64,000 nucleotides of DNA, from positions 1-64,000 of the forward strand of contig NZ_PKQK01000009.1 in the NCBI RefSeq assembly GCF_002968835.1. Direction: 5' to 3'. The notes below the pieces were generated by a model. The model did not search any database, was not told the origin of the DNA, and saw nothing but the letters and a program-made list of their open reading frames with translations. Positions 1 through 8,385 of the stretch are shown in pieces (position 1 is the first letter of the stretch; every line of letters begins with the position of its first letter). The DNA is from Paenibacillus sp. PCH8. Its GTDB lineage: Bacteria; Bacillota; Bacilli; Paenibacillales; Paenibacillaceae. Both the position numbers and the translations under genes were made by a program.

Positions 1-2
1 TG

Positions 3-1396
3 CTGATCATTGCCGTCATGATCCGGCGCAAAGACACCACGATCATCTGTGTCGCAGGTATTATGACTATTGGACTTCTGGCAACGGAGACATTAAGTGG
101 GTCAGTCGCTGGCGTCTTCAGCAGTTTTATCTATGCCACCAAAGAATTGCTTAGTACCATCTTCATCATCTCGATTATTGTGGCGATGAGCCGTGTTCTG
201 ATTAGAACCGGTATTAATGAAGTGATGGTGACACCTGTTACCCGGTTTATCCGTTCTCCTCAGGTCGCATATTGGGGAATTGGATTGATCATGATGGTTG
301 TATCGTTGTTCTTTTGGCCTTCTCCAGCTGTAGCTCTGGTTGGTGCTGTACTGCTTCCGGTAGCCGTGCGTGTAGGTCTTCCACCGATTGGAGCTGCCAT
401 TGCCATGAACCTGTTTGGACATGGAATTGCACTGTCGGGGGATTACATTATTCAGGCGGCTCCCAAGCTTACAGCCGATGCCGCAGGTCTACCCGTTACT
501 TCCGTTATGACCGCCAGCATACCGCTGGTCATTGTCATGGGAACGGTATCTACACTTACAGCCTTCTGGATGTTACGCAAAGAGATGAAATTTGGCTCTG
601 CCGTCCCTTTTCCAAATGCGGCGGCAGCAGATGCTACGGGAATGGAACCTCCATCCTTATCAGGGCCTATATCCGATCCCCTACCTGGCGATCTGCCTGT
701 GGAACATTCAGCCATGTCGCCACGTCTGCAAAAGGTATTCGCTTTGCTTATCCCGCTGTTATTCGCAGTTGATGTCATTCTGATGTTTGTATTGAAATTG
801 CAAGGTAGTGACGCAACAGCTCTGATTGGCGGGACCGCTGTGGTCATTTTGATTGCCGTTGCCCTCGCTGCCCATCGTTATACCGGATCGGAGGAAACAA
901 CCAGCTATTTAATTGAAGGATTTCAGTTCGGATTCAAGGTGTTCGGCCCAGTTATTCCAATAGCCGCGTTCTTTTATCTGGGGGATGCTGCAATTACGGA
1001 GTTGTTCCACAATCCTCTTCCTGAAGGTTCACACGGAATTGTGAATGATCTTGGGGTTGCTCTTGCTGGACTGGTACCCTGAATGATACGGTGGGAGCGA
1101 TTACGATGACGGTGACCGGAGCGGTCACAGGGATGGATGGTTCAGGGTTCTCGGGGATTTCACTGGTTGGCTCGATTGCGACCATGTTCGCAGGCTCGGC
1201 AGATTCCGCTCCTGTGCTGACCGCACTGGGTCAGGTCGCAGCCATATGGGTAGGTGGTGGAACCTTGATTCCATGGGCGTTGATTCCTGCTGCTGCAATC
1301 TGCGGAGTCAGTCCTTTCGAACTTGCAAGGCGCAATCTGAAGCCTGTATTGCTGGGACTACTGGTAACGACAATTGTAGCCATTTTTCTGATCTGA
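3..1396 (+). pseudogene. Multi-pass membrane transporter, 5'-partial and frameshifted
   Basis: A strongly hydrophobic protein with many membrane segments, read in two frames: up to the stop at 1080-1082, then from about 1082 to 1396. The frame is open to the window's left edge, so the gene begins upstream. The first frame ends GLVP-stop and the other reads LNDTVGAITMTV. One extra C in the CCC at 1077-1079 would join them as GLVPLNDTVGAIT, so a single missing base explains the break. The C-terminal part keeps glycine-rich helices and ends in a hydrophobic segment. I do not recognise the family; an ion or organic-acid permease is plausible but unproven. It is convergent with the DUF4269 gene. 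It may be intact in the organism if the missing base is a sequencing error. Confidence 0.7.
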
Positions 1397-1407
1397 TCAA
1401 AGATTAT

Positions 1408-1938
1408 TTACACTGACACTGCGATGACATAGGGATCTCCCTGTAATCCAAGTACAGAAGCGAAAGCAGGCTCCGTCTTCCACCCGGCCCGTTTCAGTCT
1501 GCGGATCTCACGGTGTCCCGCGTCTCCCCATAGTTGTAACAATCTCCACTCCACGAGCATATGTAGGTATGCATTCTGCCTGTAAACTGGCACCGATTGG
1601 GCAAAAATCTCCACAGGCCAATGTCCCACTTGCAAATTAAAAGTCACATAAGGACGTTGGTCTGGAAGATCCCCTTCCCCACGAATACATCCAAACTCAC
1701 CAACGACACCGATCTGATCATGCATCTCAGCTTCAAAGGGATCCAGATCCTTTACATAACACAGCAGATCCAGATCACTGCCCGGAACATCAATATCAAT
1801 CGGTACTGTTCCTGCCGGATATGGGTGGTAGTCAGCAAGTATATCGAGCAGTCCACTGCTCTGTAATACGCGGTATGCATCCTGCTGTCGTTCATTGCCC
1901 TTAGCCAGGTGTGCCATAACATCTGCGGTAGTACACAT
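1408..1938 (-). CDS. DUF4269 family protein, nucleotidyltransferase-like
   Basis: A 176-residue protein. A GSDLDLLCYV segment near residues 53-62 resembles the GSD...DL signature of nucleotidyltransferase folds, followed by an acidic region and a W-rich C-terminal half (VEWRLLQLWGD). I recall this layout as DUF4269, whose biochemical role is not established. The ATG at 1938 is the only start in frame after an upstream stop, but its GGGGAG lies directly against it, so initiation may be weak or begin at the ATG near 1917. It lies just downstream of ywbE on the same strand, so the two may be co-transcribed. Confidence 0.7.
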   Translation of the reverse strand: MCTTADVMAHLAKGNERQQDAYRVLQSSGLLDILADYHPYPAGTVPIDIDVPGSDLDLLCYVKDLDPFEAEMHDQIGVVGEFGCIRGEGDLPDQRPYVTFNLQVGHWPVEIFAQSVPVYRQNAYLHMLVEWRLLQLWGDAGHREIRRLKRAGWKTEPAFASVLGLQGDPYVIAVSV

Positions 1939-1959
1939 CTCCCCGTGTTAGGCCACAAG

Positions 1960-2166
1960 TCAGTTCGAGCTTCCTGTAATGACCTGTTTCACACGTCCAA
2001 CTTGTCCGCTCGTTAATCTCACTTTGATTCCGTGTGGATGTGTAGGGGATTTGGTTAATAGGTCCTTCACAATGCCACGAGTCAGCTTGCCTGTAGATTG
2101 ATCCTGCTTCAGCACGATGTCTACTTCAAGACCTGGCTTAATATTTACTCTTTGTTGTCCATTCAT
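1960..2166 (-). CDS. ywbE: YwbE family protein
   Basis: A 68-residue basic protein matching the short YwbE family (DUF2196): VNIKPGLEVDIVLKQDQSTGK, then GIVKDLLTKS and HPHGIKVRL. This is probably a small beta-rich nucleic-acid- or ribosome-associated domain, but its function is unknown. A GTG at 2175 is also in frame, but the AAGGAG is only one base from it; the ATG at 2166 has about 10 bases of spacing and is preferred. The DUF4269 gene follows on the same strand. Confidence 0.8.
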   Translation of the reverse strand: MNGQQRVNIKPGLEVDIVLKQDQSTGKLTRGIVKDLLTKSPTHPHGIKVRLTSGQVGRVKQVITGSSN

Positions 2167-2318
2167 AGTGTTCACTCTCCTTAATCACATGTTTCATATG
2201 ATATAACTCTTCCATACAAAGCTTCATCTATTGTAGACGTTTTGTTTTCAAAACGAAAGGTTTGGAACATTGACCTTATCACTCTCGTTCTTTAAGGTAT
2301 ATACAGACCCACGTTAAG

Positions 2319-2354
2319 AAGCCGCAGGTCTCTTCATACCGAGGCCTGCGGCTT
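2319..2354 (-). terminator. Hairpin terminator after the polysaccharide deacetylase
   Basis: A perfect 10-bp stem, AAGCCGCAGG / CCTGCGGCTT, encloses a 16-base loop. On the minus strand it follows the deacetylase stop and continues into CTTCTTAACG. On the plus strand the tail is TTGGATT. The short T-rich tail makes this a moderate intrinsic terminator. The rest of 2167-2318 shows nothing further. Confidence 0.65.
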
Positions 2355-2372
2355 TGGATTGACTTGCGATGT

Positions 2373-3160
2373 TCAGGGCTGCGCATGTTTCAACAAAGAC
2401 GAGGGTGAAGTCCCATGCTTCGTAGCTTCGCGTGCCTTTACAGCAAGTAGCTCAGACACCGTTACGAATCGATATCCCTGCTGTTGCAACTTGGGCAGGA
2501 TCGTTTTCAGTGCTGCTACCGTATGGGACCTGCCCTCCACTTTGTCATGAAACAGTACAATATCCCCATTACGAGCGTTCTTCAGCACTTTGTTGATGAT
2601 GGCCGACACTCCTGGCGAAGCCCAGTCCCGTGTATCCTGATGCCAGGACCAGAGTATAATGGTATACCCTTTTTGTTTGGCAGCCTGAATGACCATGTCA
2701 TTATAGTAGCCCCCGGTGGCCTGAATAACAGGGGACGCTCCGCGCCTGCTTCAACAATGGATCGCTCCGCTGCATTCATATCCTTCATGTACTTGTCCGC
2801 ACCTGTAGATCGGACTGCATACGTGTGTGCATACGTATGGTTGGCGATTTCATGCCCTTCAAGCTGTTCCTGCTTAATTAGTTCAGGAAACTTCTCTGCC
2901 CATTTACCAAGCACAAAAAAGGTTCCTTTGGCTTGATATTGTCGCAGTAAAGCCAGAATTTGCGGAGTCTGGATCGGATCCGGTCCATCATCAAAGGTCA
3001 GGGCGATGAGTTTATCCTGGGTGGGAACCTCCCACACAATCTCCCCTCGTTCCTCATAATACTGACGGTTCTTCTGAACAGGCTTCGCGTATGTGGAACT
3101 GCTGCCCAGCAAGATAATCAGCGTGAACAATCCAATGATTCGGGTTGCCTTCAGGTTCAT
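2373..3160 (-). pseudogene. Secreted polysaccharide deacetylase (NodB domain), frameshifted
   Basis: A carbohydrate esterase family 4 enzyme that would remove N-acetyl groups from peptidoglycan or a related polymer outside the membrane. All NodB motifs are visible: TFDDGPDP (motif 1), NHTYAH (motif 2), FRPPG (motif 3), WSWHQDTRDW (motif 4) and IVLFHD (motif 5). An N-terminal hydrophobic segment ending near TYAK is a signal peptide. The frame breaks within motif 3 at the five-C run 2710-2714; one more C restores RPPGGYYNDMV and joins both halves into a ~261-residue protein of normal length. The start has GAGGAC 5 bases upstream. With every catalytic motif kept, sequencing error is more likely than decay. 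PdaA-like sporulation or wall roles are possible. Confidence 0.85.
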
Positions 3161-3267
3161 GTTGTGTCCTCACTTTGTCTTCAAACGTAAACTCCCTGTT
3201 AGCATTTCCCGATTCACTCAAACTAATTAACGAAAGATCTGATTCATAACTGCGATTTCCTCCCGGA

Positions 3268-5292
3268 TTACGTATTTTTCAATGCGGTTGCTTCCACATC
3301 GTTGATGAACCGGCGTAACTTGGCAGCTACATCACGGTTAATTTCACCATTCTCATACAGTTGCTGTACCGTATTGCGTTGTTCCTGAATCGCCACCATC
3401 TGCAATTCAAGCTTCTCCTGATTGAATGGATCTTCCGTTTTGCCTTGGTTCCAGGTGCGTAATTTGGCAATGACCCGTTCATACTTGGCGATGACCGACA
3501 GGGCTACCACACGATTGCCGTCATTCATATGGGCACGAATGGCCTTGATTGCCGCTTCTGAGGTGCGCAGCTTCACCTGACGGAACAGTTCTGCATTTTC
3601 AAGCATGAATGGTTGACTCGGCTTCTGCGACCGATTGGTGAATACGTGCCCCAGCATACGTCCAATCTCACTGATCGAGGACATCATTTGAGTGTTTGTA
3701 CGATTGGACAGCATACTCTCCTTGCGATCCAGCCAGCTGTCACATTTGAAGGCAGCATCAGATGCAATTGCATTTTCGTCCAGCATCGCTTCGATTTCTT
3801 TACGCTCCGCACGGGTCGCAATCAGGTTAATGGCCGTTTCCTGTTTTTGAATATCTTTGCGTTTACCAGCGGTAAGCTGACCTGCGGCCTGCCTAATGTA
3901 TTTGGACAGGTCGGAGACGACTGCAAGTGCAGCTGCTTTGTTCTCATCGTTCATTTCGGATTTCACCGCTCGAATCGCTGCATTAAGCATAATATCATGT
4001 GCCTTTCGTTCGGACTTCTGCGGATTATCTTCTGTAGCCTTTCCGTCATCCTTGGCCAGAACCGGAAGGAATACGCTCGCTGCAATCAGGGAGAAGAGAA
4101 TAACCCCCGCCGCCAGAAAAATAATCAGATCCCTTTCAGGAAACGGCGAACCATCCTGAAGCACATAGGGAATGGAGAAGGCACCCGCCAGTGTTACTGC
4201 ACCCCGTACACCTGAGAGGGTAATAATCGTAATTTCCTTGAATCGGGGTGTGCCAATGGAGGATTTGGGTCGTAGCAATTCATTGCCCTGCCAGAACATA
4301 TAGATCCAGAAAAAACGCAGAACCAGGAGTAATACGGAGATCAGTCCCACATATCCCAACACCTGTAGATTATTAAACGTAACATTTTCAAAGATGGTAT
4401 TCAGCACATCCGGAACTTGAACGCCCAGTATAACGAATACCAGACCGTTGAGTATGAATAAAATGACAGACCATGTGCTCGCAGATACCACCTGCATCTT
4501 CAACTGAACCGACTCCGCACGATCACGCTCGATAGCGTGAATAATGCCGCCTGCCACTACAGCCAAAATGCCCGACACACCAATCTCCTCACTCACCAGA
4601 TAGATTATGAATGGAGTCAGGATTTGCAGCAGCATATGAATCGTCACATCTTCCATACCCAACCTGCGAATCCACACGCCAAGTCTGATTAACAAAAAAG
4701 ATAACAGAGCCCCAACGAGAAGTCCGCCAATCGCAATCAGAATAAAACTGAAAGTGGCCTGTGCCAGAGAGAACACACCTGTAACTGTCGCTGCAATCGC
4801 AAATTTGAAAGCCACCAGACCGGATGCATCATTCATTAACGCTTCACCTTCAAGAAGCCTATGTATGCTTTTGGGTAGATGTACACGGCCTGCCATGGCG
4901 CCAACAGCCACAGCATCTGTCGGTGACAGGATGGCTGCAAGAGCAAAAGCAGCAGGTAACGGAATCGTAGGAATCAGCCAATGAATGGCATATCCCGCCA
5001 CAACGACCGTCACGAAGACAAGCCCTAGCGCCAGCAGCAGGATCGGTGCACGCAGATTCCATAATTCATTCCTTGGCGTTCTTTTACCATCGTTGTATAA
5101 CAAAGGTGCGATGAACAGCACGAAAAATAATTCCGGATTCAAAGGCAGGTGAACACCTGCGGGAAGCAGAGCTATGGCTACACCAAGCACAATTTGAATG
5201 AGCGGAACGGGAATAAAAGGTACAAACCGGTTTAAAATATTGGATAAACCGATCAGCACCAGTAGTACAAGTACGGCAATAAATATTTCCAT
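3268..5292 (-). CDS. Na+/H+ antiporter, CPA1 (NhaP/NhaK-like) family
   Basis: A 674-residue membrane protein. Residues 1-410 hold about a dozen hydrophobic segments with the CPA1 core: SPTDAVAVGAM near 125, EGEALMNDASGLVAFKFA near 148 and GVRGAVTLAGAFSIPY near 360. The D of NDASG is the expected ion-binding position. About 260 charged residues follow as a cytoplasmic tail. Length and layout fit B. subtilis NhaK-type antiporters that export Na+ (and sometimes K+) for protons. It starts at ATG 5292 in a single-gene unit with 200 bases of AT-rich upstream sequence. Ion specificity cannot be read from the sequence. Confidence 0.9.
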   Translation of the reverse strand: MEIFIAVLVLLVLIGLSNILNRFVPFIPVPLIQIVLGVAIALLPAGVHLPLNPELFFVLFIAPLLYNDGKRTPRNELWNLRAPILLLALGLVFVTVVVAGYAIHWLIPTIPLPAAFALAAILSPTDAVAVGAMAGRVHLPKSIHRLLEGEALMNDASGLVAFKFAIAATVTGVFSLAQATFSFILIAIGGLLVGALLSFLLIRLGVWIRRLGMEDVTIHMLLQILTPFIIYLVSEEIGVSGILAVVAGGIIHAIERDRAESVQLKMQVVSASTWSVILFILNGLVFVILGVQVPDVLNTIFENVTFNNLQVLGYVGLISVLLLVLRFFWIYMFWQGNELLRPKSSIGTPRFKEITIITLSGVRGAVTLAGAFSIPYVLQDGSPFPERDLIIFLAAGVILFSLIAASVFLPVLAKDDGKATEDNPQKSERKAHDIMLNAAIRAVKSEMNDENKAAALAVVSDLSKYIRQAAGQLTAGKRKDIQKQETAINLIATRAERKEIEAMLDENAIASDAAFKCDSWLDRKESMLSNRTNTQMMSSISEIGRMLGHVFTNRSQKPSQPFMLENAELFRQVKLRTSEAAIKAIRAHMNDGNRVVALSVIAKYERVIAKLRTWNQGKTEDPFNQEKLELQMVAIQEQRNTVQQLYENGEINRDVAAKLRRFINDVEATALKNT

Positions 5293-5506
5293 GATGACAA
5301 TCCCTTTCCGCTTATAGAAGTGGTGAACCCATGTTGTTTAGGCTTATTTTAACATATCCCTGGCTTTAATATAAAAATATTGTCATATTCATATACCCAT
5401 TCAACCCGCCTCAGACCAGTCCGAATGAAAGAATTCGGATAGATTCTGTATATAAGATGTTACAATATGCTCAGGACAATACCCGTTTGGAAAGGAATTT
5501 GCATCT

Positions 5507-5806
5507 ATGGCATTTGGAATTAAACGACAGGAGCTTGCTGCGTGGAAGGAACAAGTGGCTCGTGGCGAGATTGCATACCTTACTCATTTCTGGATTGACA
5601 ATCGTTACCCGGGCATCACCAGTGTCACGAAAGTGGGCTGTGCAGATCAGGAGCGTCTGGAACGATGGTGTACGGATCACGGGCTGGATCCGCGATACAT
5701 TCATCGGCGGCAGCCATTTCCCCATTTTGATCTGATGGGCAGCATTCAAAAAGAGATTTTGATCCAGGAAGGCATGACCGATCATGTAGCGCGCTTTCAT
5801 CTGTAA
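5507..5806 (+). CDS. yneQ: YneQ-like small conserved protein
   Basis: A 99-residue soluble protein beginning MAFGIKRQEL, with THFWIDNRYPG, VTKVGC and PHFDLMG. I recall this pattern from the B. subtilis YneQ family, whose function is unknown. AAAGGAA lies about 10 bases before the ATG at 5507. It is divergent from the antiporter and convergent with marR. The symbol rests on recall of the family, not on a search. Confidence 0.75.
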   Translation: MAFGIKRQELAAWKEQVARGEIAYLTHFWIDNRYPGITSVTKVGCADQERLERWCTDHGLDPRYIHRRQPFPHFDLMGSIQKEILIQEGMTDHVARFHL

Positions 5807-5814
5807 ACAAACTG

Positions 5815-5874
5815 AAAACGCCAGTCTTCAAGGTTCATCCCCTCTTATGGGGTACGAACTCATGAGGACTGACG
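5815..5874. terminator. Hairpin between convergent yneQ and marR
   Basis: An imperfect stem pairs CGCCAGTC at 5819-5826 with GACTGACG at 5867-5874 and contains an inner CCCC/GGGG stem. On the minus strand it is followed by TTTTCAGTTT, so it best serves marR; on the plus strand it lies right after yneQ. Confidence 0.6.
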
Positions 5875-5893
5875 TCATCAAGTACGATATGAA

Positions 5894-6379
5894 CTACCGA
5901 TGGTGCATCTGCTCAAACGATTTCATGTTCTCCAACAGTTTCAGCTCGATTTTCTTCAACATGCCGAACATCTGCTGTTGTTCCTCCTCCGAAAGCGCCT
6001 GCAACAATTCCCACGTCATTCGGCCACGATTCGCATTTAATGTTTTGGCAAGTTGCTCCCCCTCATCTGTTAAGGAGAGCCATACAATTCTGCGGTCTTC
6101 ATCACTGCGCTCACGCTGGATCAGACCTTCACTTTCCAGTTGATTCAGTACAATCGTCGTAGCTCCTGAAGACAAACTGAGTTGTCTGGCCACATCGACT
6201 GCCATGCAACGTTTTTCACGTAAAATTTTGCCCAATATATGACTTTTTGTCGGATTCAGTTTGCAGTTGGTTTCGTTCTTATGCTGGTAATCCAATACTT
6301 TATTTTTATATCTGAAGAAGGCCTCCAACAATTGATCTACATTTGCCAATTGAGAGTTTCGCTCCGTATCCGGGCTCAT
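5894..6379 (-). CDS. MarR family transcriptional regulator
   Basis: A 161-residue winged-helix regulator. The recognition helix lies near VARQLSLSSGATTIVLNQLESEG (residues 63-85) and the wing is RSDEDRRIVWLSLTDEG (residues 95-111). Flanking helices would form the dimer interface. A strong AGGAGG sits 7 bases before the ATG. It is divergent from the FAD monooxygenase, with a 14-bp palindrome in that gene's promoter, so it probably represses the monooxygenase and releases DNA on binding a small aromatic or similar ligand. That regulatory link is inference. Confidence 0.9.
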   Translation of the reverse strand: MSPDTERNSQLANVDQLLEAFFRYKNKVLDYQHKNETNCKLNPTKSHILGKILREKRCMAVDVARQLSLSSGATTIVLNQLESEGLIQRERSDEDRRIVWLSLTDEGEQLAKTLNANRGRMTWELLQALSEEEQQQMFGMLKKIELKLLENMKSFEQMHHR

Positions 6380-6487
6380 AAATGTTCCTCCTGCCTTTCA
6401 TCATAACCTGCCTTATATTGTAACATATTTACACTATTTTGTTTGTGAAAAATGCGCTTGTGTTGGATACCCTATACTTCTTTAAAG

Positions 6488-6680
6488 CTATATAAGTTGA
6501 ACTAATCATCTACACGATAACGGAGAGGACAGAAAAAACCTGAAAAAGCGTAGCGTTCGCCTTTATCATCGGATTTTCCCTTGCGAAAAGGAAATCAAAA
6601 AATTTGGGGATAACAGCGATTGGAAGGTTATTCTGTCATCGTAGTGTCCGTGTAAACAATCTTTAGTTCAACTTATATAG
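6488..6680. repeat. Palindromic repeat element, copy A
   Basis: A 193-bp imperfect palindrome bounded by perfect 18-bp inverted repeats (CTATATAAGTTGAACTAA at 6488-6505 and its complement at 6663-6680). Inner arms GGACAGAAAAAACCT and AGGTTATTCTGTC are also largely complementary, so the whole element can form one long hairpin. It carries no coding capacity. Blocks 6521-6562 and 6606-6646 recur almost unchanged at 25055-25096 and 25180-25220. This fits a MITE- or REP-like dispersed element. Confidence 0.8.
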
Positions 6681-6704
6681 TCATCTATTTTTTGAATACA
6701 CCTA

Positions 6705-6734
6705 TTGCTTTATGGCAATGGGTTTGTTTATAAT
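6705..6734 (+). promoter_or_regulatory. Sigma-A-type promoter of the FAD monooxygenase
   Basis: TTGCTT at 6705-6710 and a perfect TATAAT at 6729-6734, separated by 18 bases. Transcription would start around 6741, inside the palindromic operator. Confidence 0.6.
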
Positions 6735-6740
6735 AACCTA

Positions 6741-6754
6741 TAACTTTAAAGTTA
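6741..6754. promoter_or_regulatory. Palindromic operator, likely for the MarR repressor
   Basis: TAACTTTAAAGTTA is a perfect 14-bp palindrome immediately after the -10 box, followed by a partial repeat (TTAGTTACTTAA). A repressor bound here would block transcription start. MarR proteins bind such AT-rich palindromes, and the divergent gene encodes one. Confidence 0.6.
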
Positions 6755-6839
6755 CTTTTAGTTACTTAATGATTTTAATAAATCTGTTGTTATAAAGTAA
6801 ACAACGCGTCATCCATTAAATTGCAAGGGACTTATGCAC

Positions 6840-7955
6840 ATGAATCAGAATAGTCAATCTCCGCTAAAAGCGGATGTTTGCATCGTCGGCGCAGGTCCTG
6901 GCGGTGCTCTGCTCTCTTACCTATTGAATCAAAAGGGGATATCCACGATTCTCATTGAACGACAACCACATCTACACAAGTCATTTCGTGGAGAATTGCT
7001 GAATGTAGACGGTGAAGCGATTTTGAGAAAACATGGTCTGTATTCAATTATCCAGAAACGTGGAGCACTGCTTCTGGAAGAAATTCAGTACTGGGTGAAT
7101 GGTCAGATTATTCATACCGTTTCACCAGGCAATGGAGAATCCCATGTTGGGATTCATGTACCCCAAGATCATCTGCTGGAAGCGATTGTATCGCACACTC
7201 AGCAGCAGAACCAAGATGAACAAGTATTGTTTAATACCATCATGACCGGCTTGTTACGAGACAAGAACGGCCAGACCGTTGGTATTAACATTCGGCAGAA
7301 CGGGTTTCCTGCTTCCATTGAAGCCTCGGTTATTGTGGGTGCGGATGGCAGATATTCTGCTGTACGTAAACACGCCGGCTTGACTCCCGAGATTCGCAAA
7401 CACGGGTATGACCTGTTATGGGCGCGTATTCCTGCACCAACCGGATGGGAGCCGGCTGTTCGGATGGCGAGCATGGATGGACAACAGCTCGCATTGTTCT
7501 CCCAATACGGCGGTTATGTACAGGTTGGATGGAATATTCCAGAGGGAGCGTACTCCAAGTTGCGTGAACAACCCATCGCCCCTTTTGTAGATAAACTGAT
7601 ATCCGCCTTTCCTTGCCTCGCCGATTCCGTGGCTGCCAACATTCAAAGCTGGAGTGACTTTGTTCTGTTATCTGTCGAAAGCAGTTATAGCCAATCGTGG
7701 ACTCAGGACAATATTGTGTTAATCGGTGATGCTGCGCATACCATGACACCGACTGGTGCATTCGGACTTAACTCGGCGCTGGAAGATGCGGATGCGCTCT
7801 CTGAACTGCTCGTTCGGATGGCCGCGGAACATTTCGAATCCAATGCACTGCTTCAGGAACTTCAGACGGTTCGTGGCGCCAAGGTCAAGCAGCAGCTTGC
7901 ACGGCAAGTTGAGATGGAGTCCTCTTTCCAGCAACGCTATGAATCTTTTCTCTGA
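6840..7955 (+). CDS. FAD-dependent monooxygenase (UbiH/PHBH-type)
   Basis: A ~371-residue class A flavoprotein hydroxylase. The N-terminal Rossmann motif DVCIVGAGPGGALLSYLL binds ADP of FAD, GADGRYSAVRKHAG near residue 165 is the DG motif, and IGDAAHTMTPTGAFGLNSA near residue 290 is the GD motif that binds FAD ribose. It would hydroxylate an aromatic or polyketide-like substrate with NAD(P)H and O2; the substrate is unknown. ATGs at 6834 and 6840 are both in frame; AAGGGA at 6825-6830 is only 3 bases from the first but 9 from the second, so 6840 is chosen. Probably controlled by the divergent MarR gene, as in detoxification or resistance pairs. Confidence 0.88.
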   Translation: MNQNSQSPLKADVCIVGAGPGGALLSYLLNQKGISTILIERQPHLHKSFRGELLNVDGEAILRKHGLYSIIQKRGALLLEEIQYWVNGQIIHTVSPGNGESHVGIHVPQDHLLEAIVSHTQQQNQDEQVLFNTIMTGLLRDKNGQTVGINIRQNGFPASIEASVIVGADGRYSAVRKHAGLTPEIRKHGYDLLWARIPAPTGWEPAVRMASMDGQQLALFSQYGGYVQVGWNIPEGAYSKLREQPIAPFVDKLISAFPCLADSVAANIQSWSDFVLLSVESSYSQSWTQDNIVLIGDAAHTMTPTGAFGLNSALEDADALSELLVRMAAEHFESNALLQELQTVRGAKVKQQLARQVEMESSFQQRYESFL

Positions 7956-7997
7956 GATCCGTAGGACTTTGATTACAAATAGGCGTTCTGTCATACG

Positions 7998-8042
7998 CCA
8001 AACAGCCGATCACTCCCTCATGGAGAAGAATTGGCTGTTTGG
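7998..8042. terminator. Hairpin after the monooxygenase gene
   Basis: A 10-bp stem CCAAACAGCC / GGCTGTTTGG with a 25-base loop, followed on the plus strand by CTTGTTGGTTATCTTTT. The long loop and delayed T-run make it a moderate terminator for both convergent units. Confidence 0.5.
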
Positions 8043-8079
8043 CTTGTTGGTTATCTTTTGTATGTAATCGTACCATTCT

Positions 8080-8325
8080 TTATTTTCGTTTGCGCGGAGC
8101 AAATGTGTCCTCTCGGGGAGCCACTTCTTGATCCGTATCAGCGTTCTTCTGATTCGACAACATGCTATCTTTTTCATATATCGCTTTCTCGAGATTACTT
8201 AGCCTGACATGACGACATTCTCTCATCTGGTCCAAACGCCACAAAGGCGGCATCCCTGATCGGAAATACCACCTCCACTTAACCCATGAAACACCCTTTC
8301 GAGCTGCTACAACTCTGAATTCCAT
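8080..8325 (-). CDS. Small hypothetical protein
   Basis: An 81-residue basic, tryptophan-containing protein (KGVSWVKWRWYFRSG) ending in RKRK. I do not recognise it. The ATG at 8325 is preferred because AGGAAG lies 5 bases before it; a longer TTG start at 8349 behind GAGGAG is possible. It follows the beta-mannosidase on the same strand after about 60 bases and could be the operon's last gene. It could also be a chance frame or degraded fragment. Confidence 0.4.
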   Translation of the reverse strand: MEFRVVAARKGVSWVKWRWYFRSGMPPLWRLDQMRECRHVRLSNLEKAIYEKDSMLSNQKNADTDQEVAPREDTFAPRKRK

Positions 8326-8385
8326 TATACTTCCTAAGCCGTTATACAACCGCTCCTCTTCGGATAAGAATCCACATCTGCTGCC

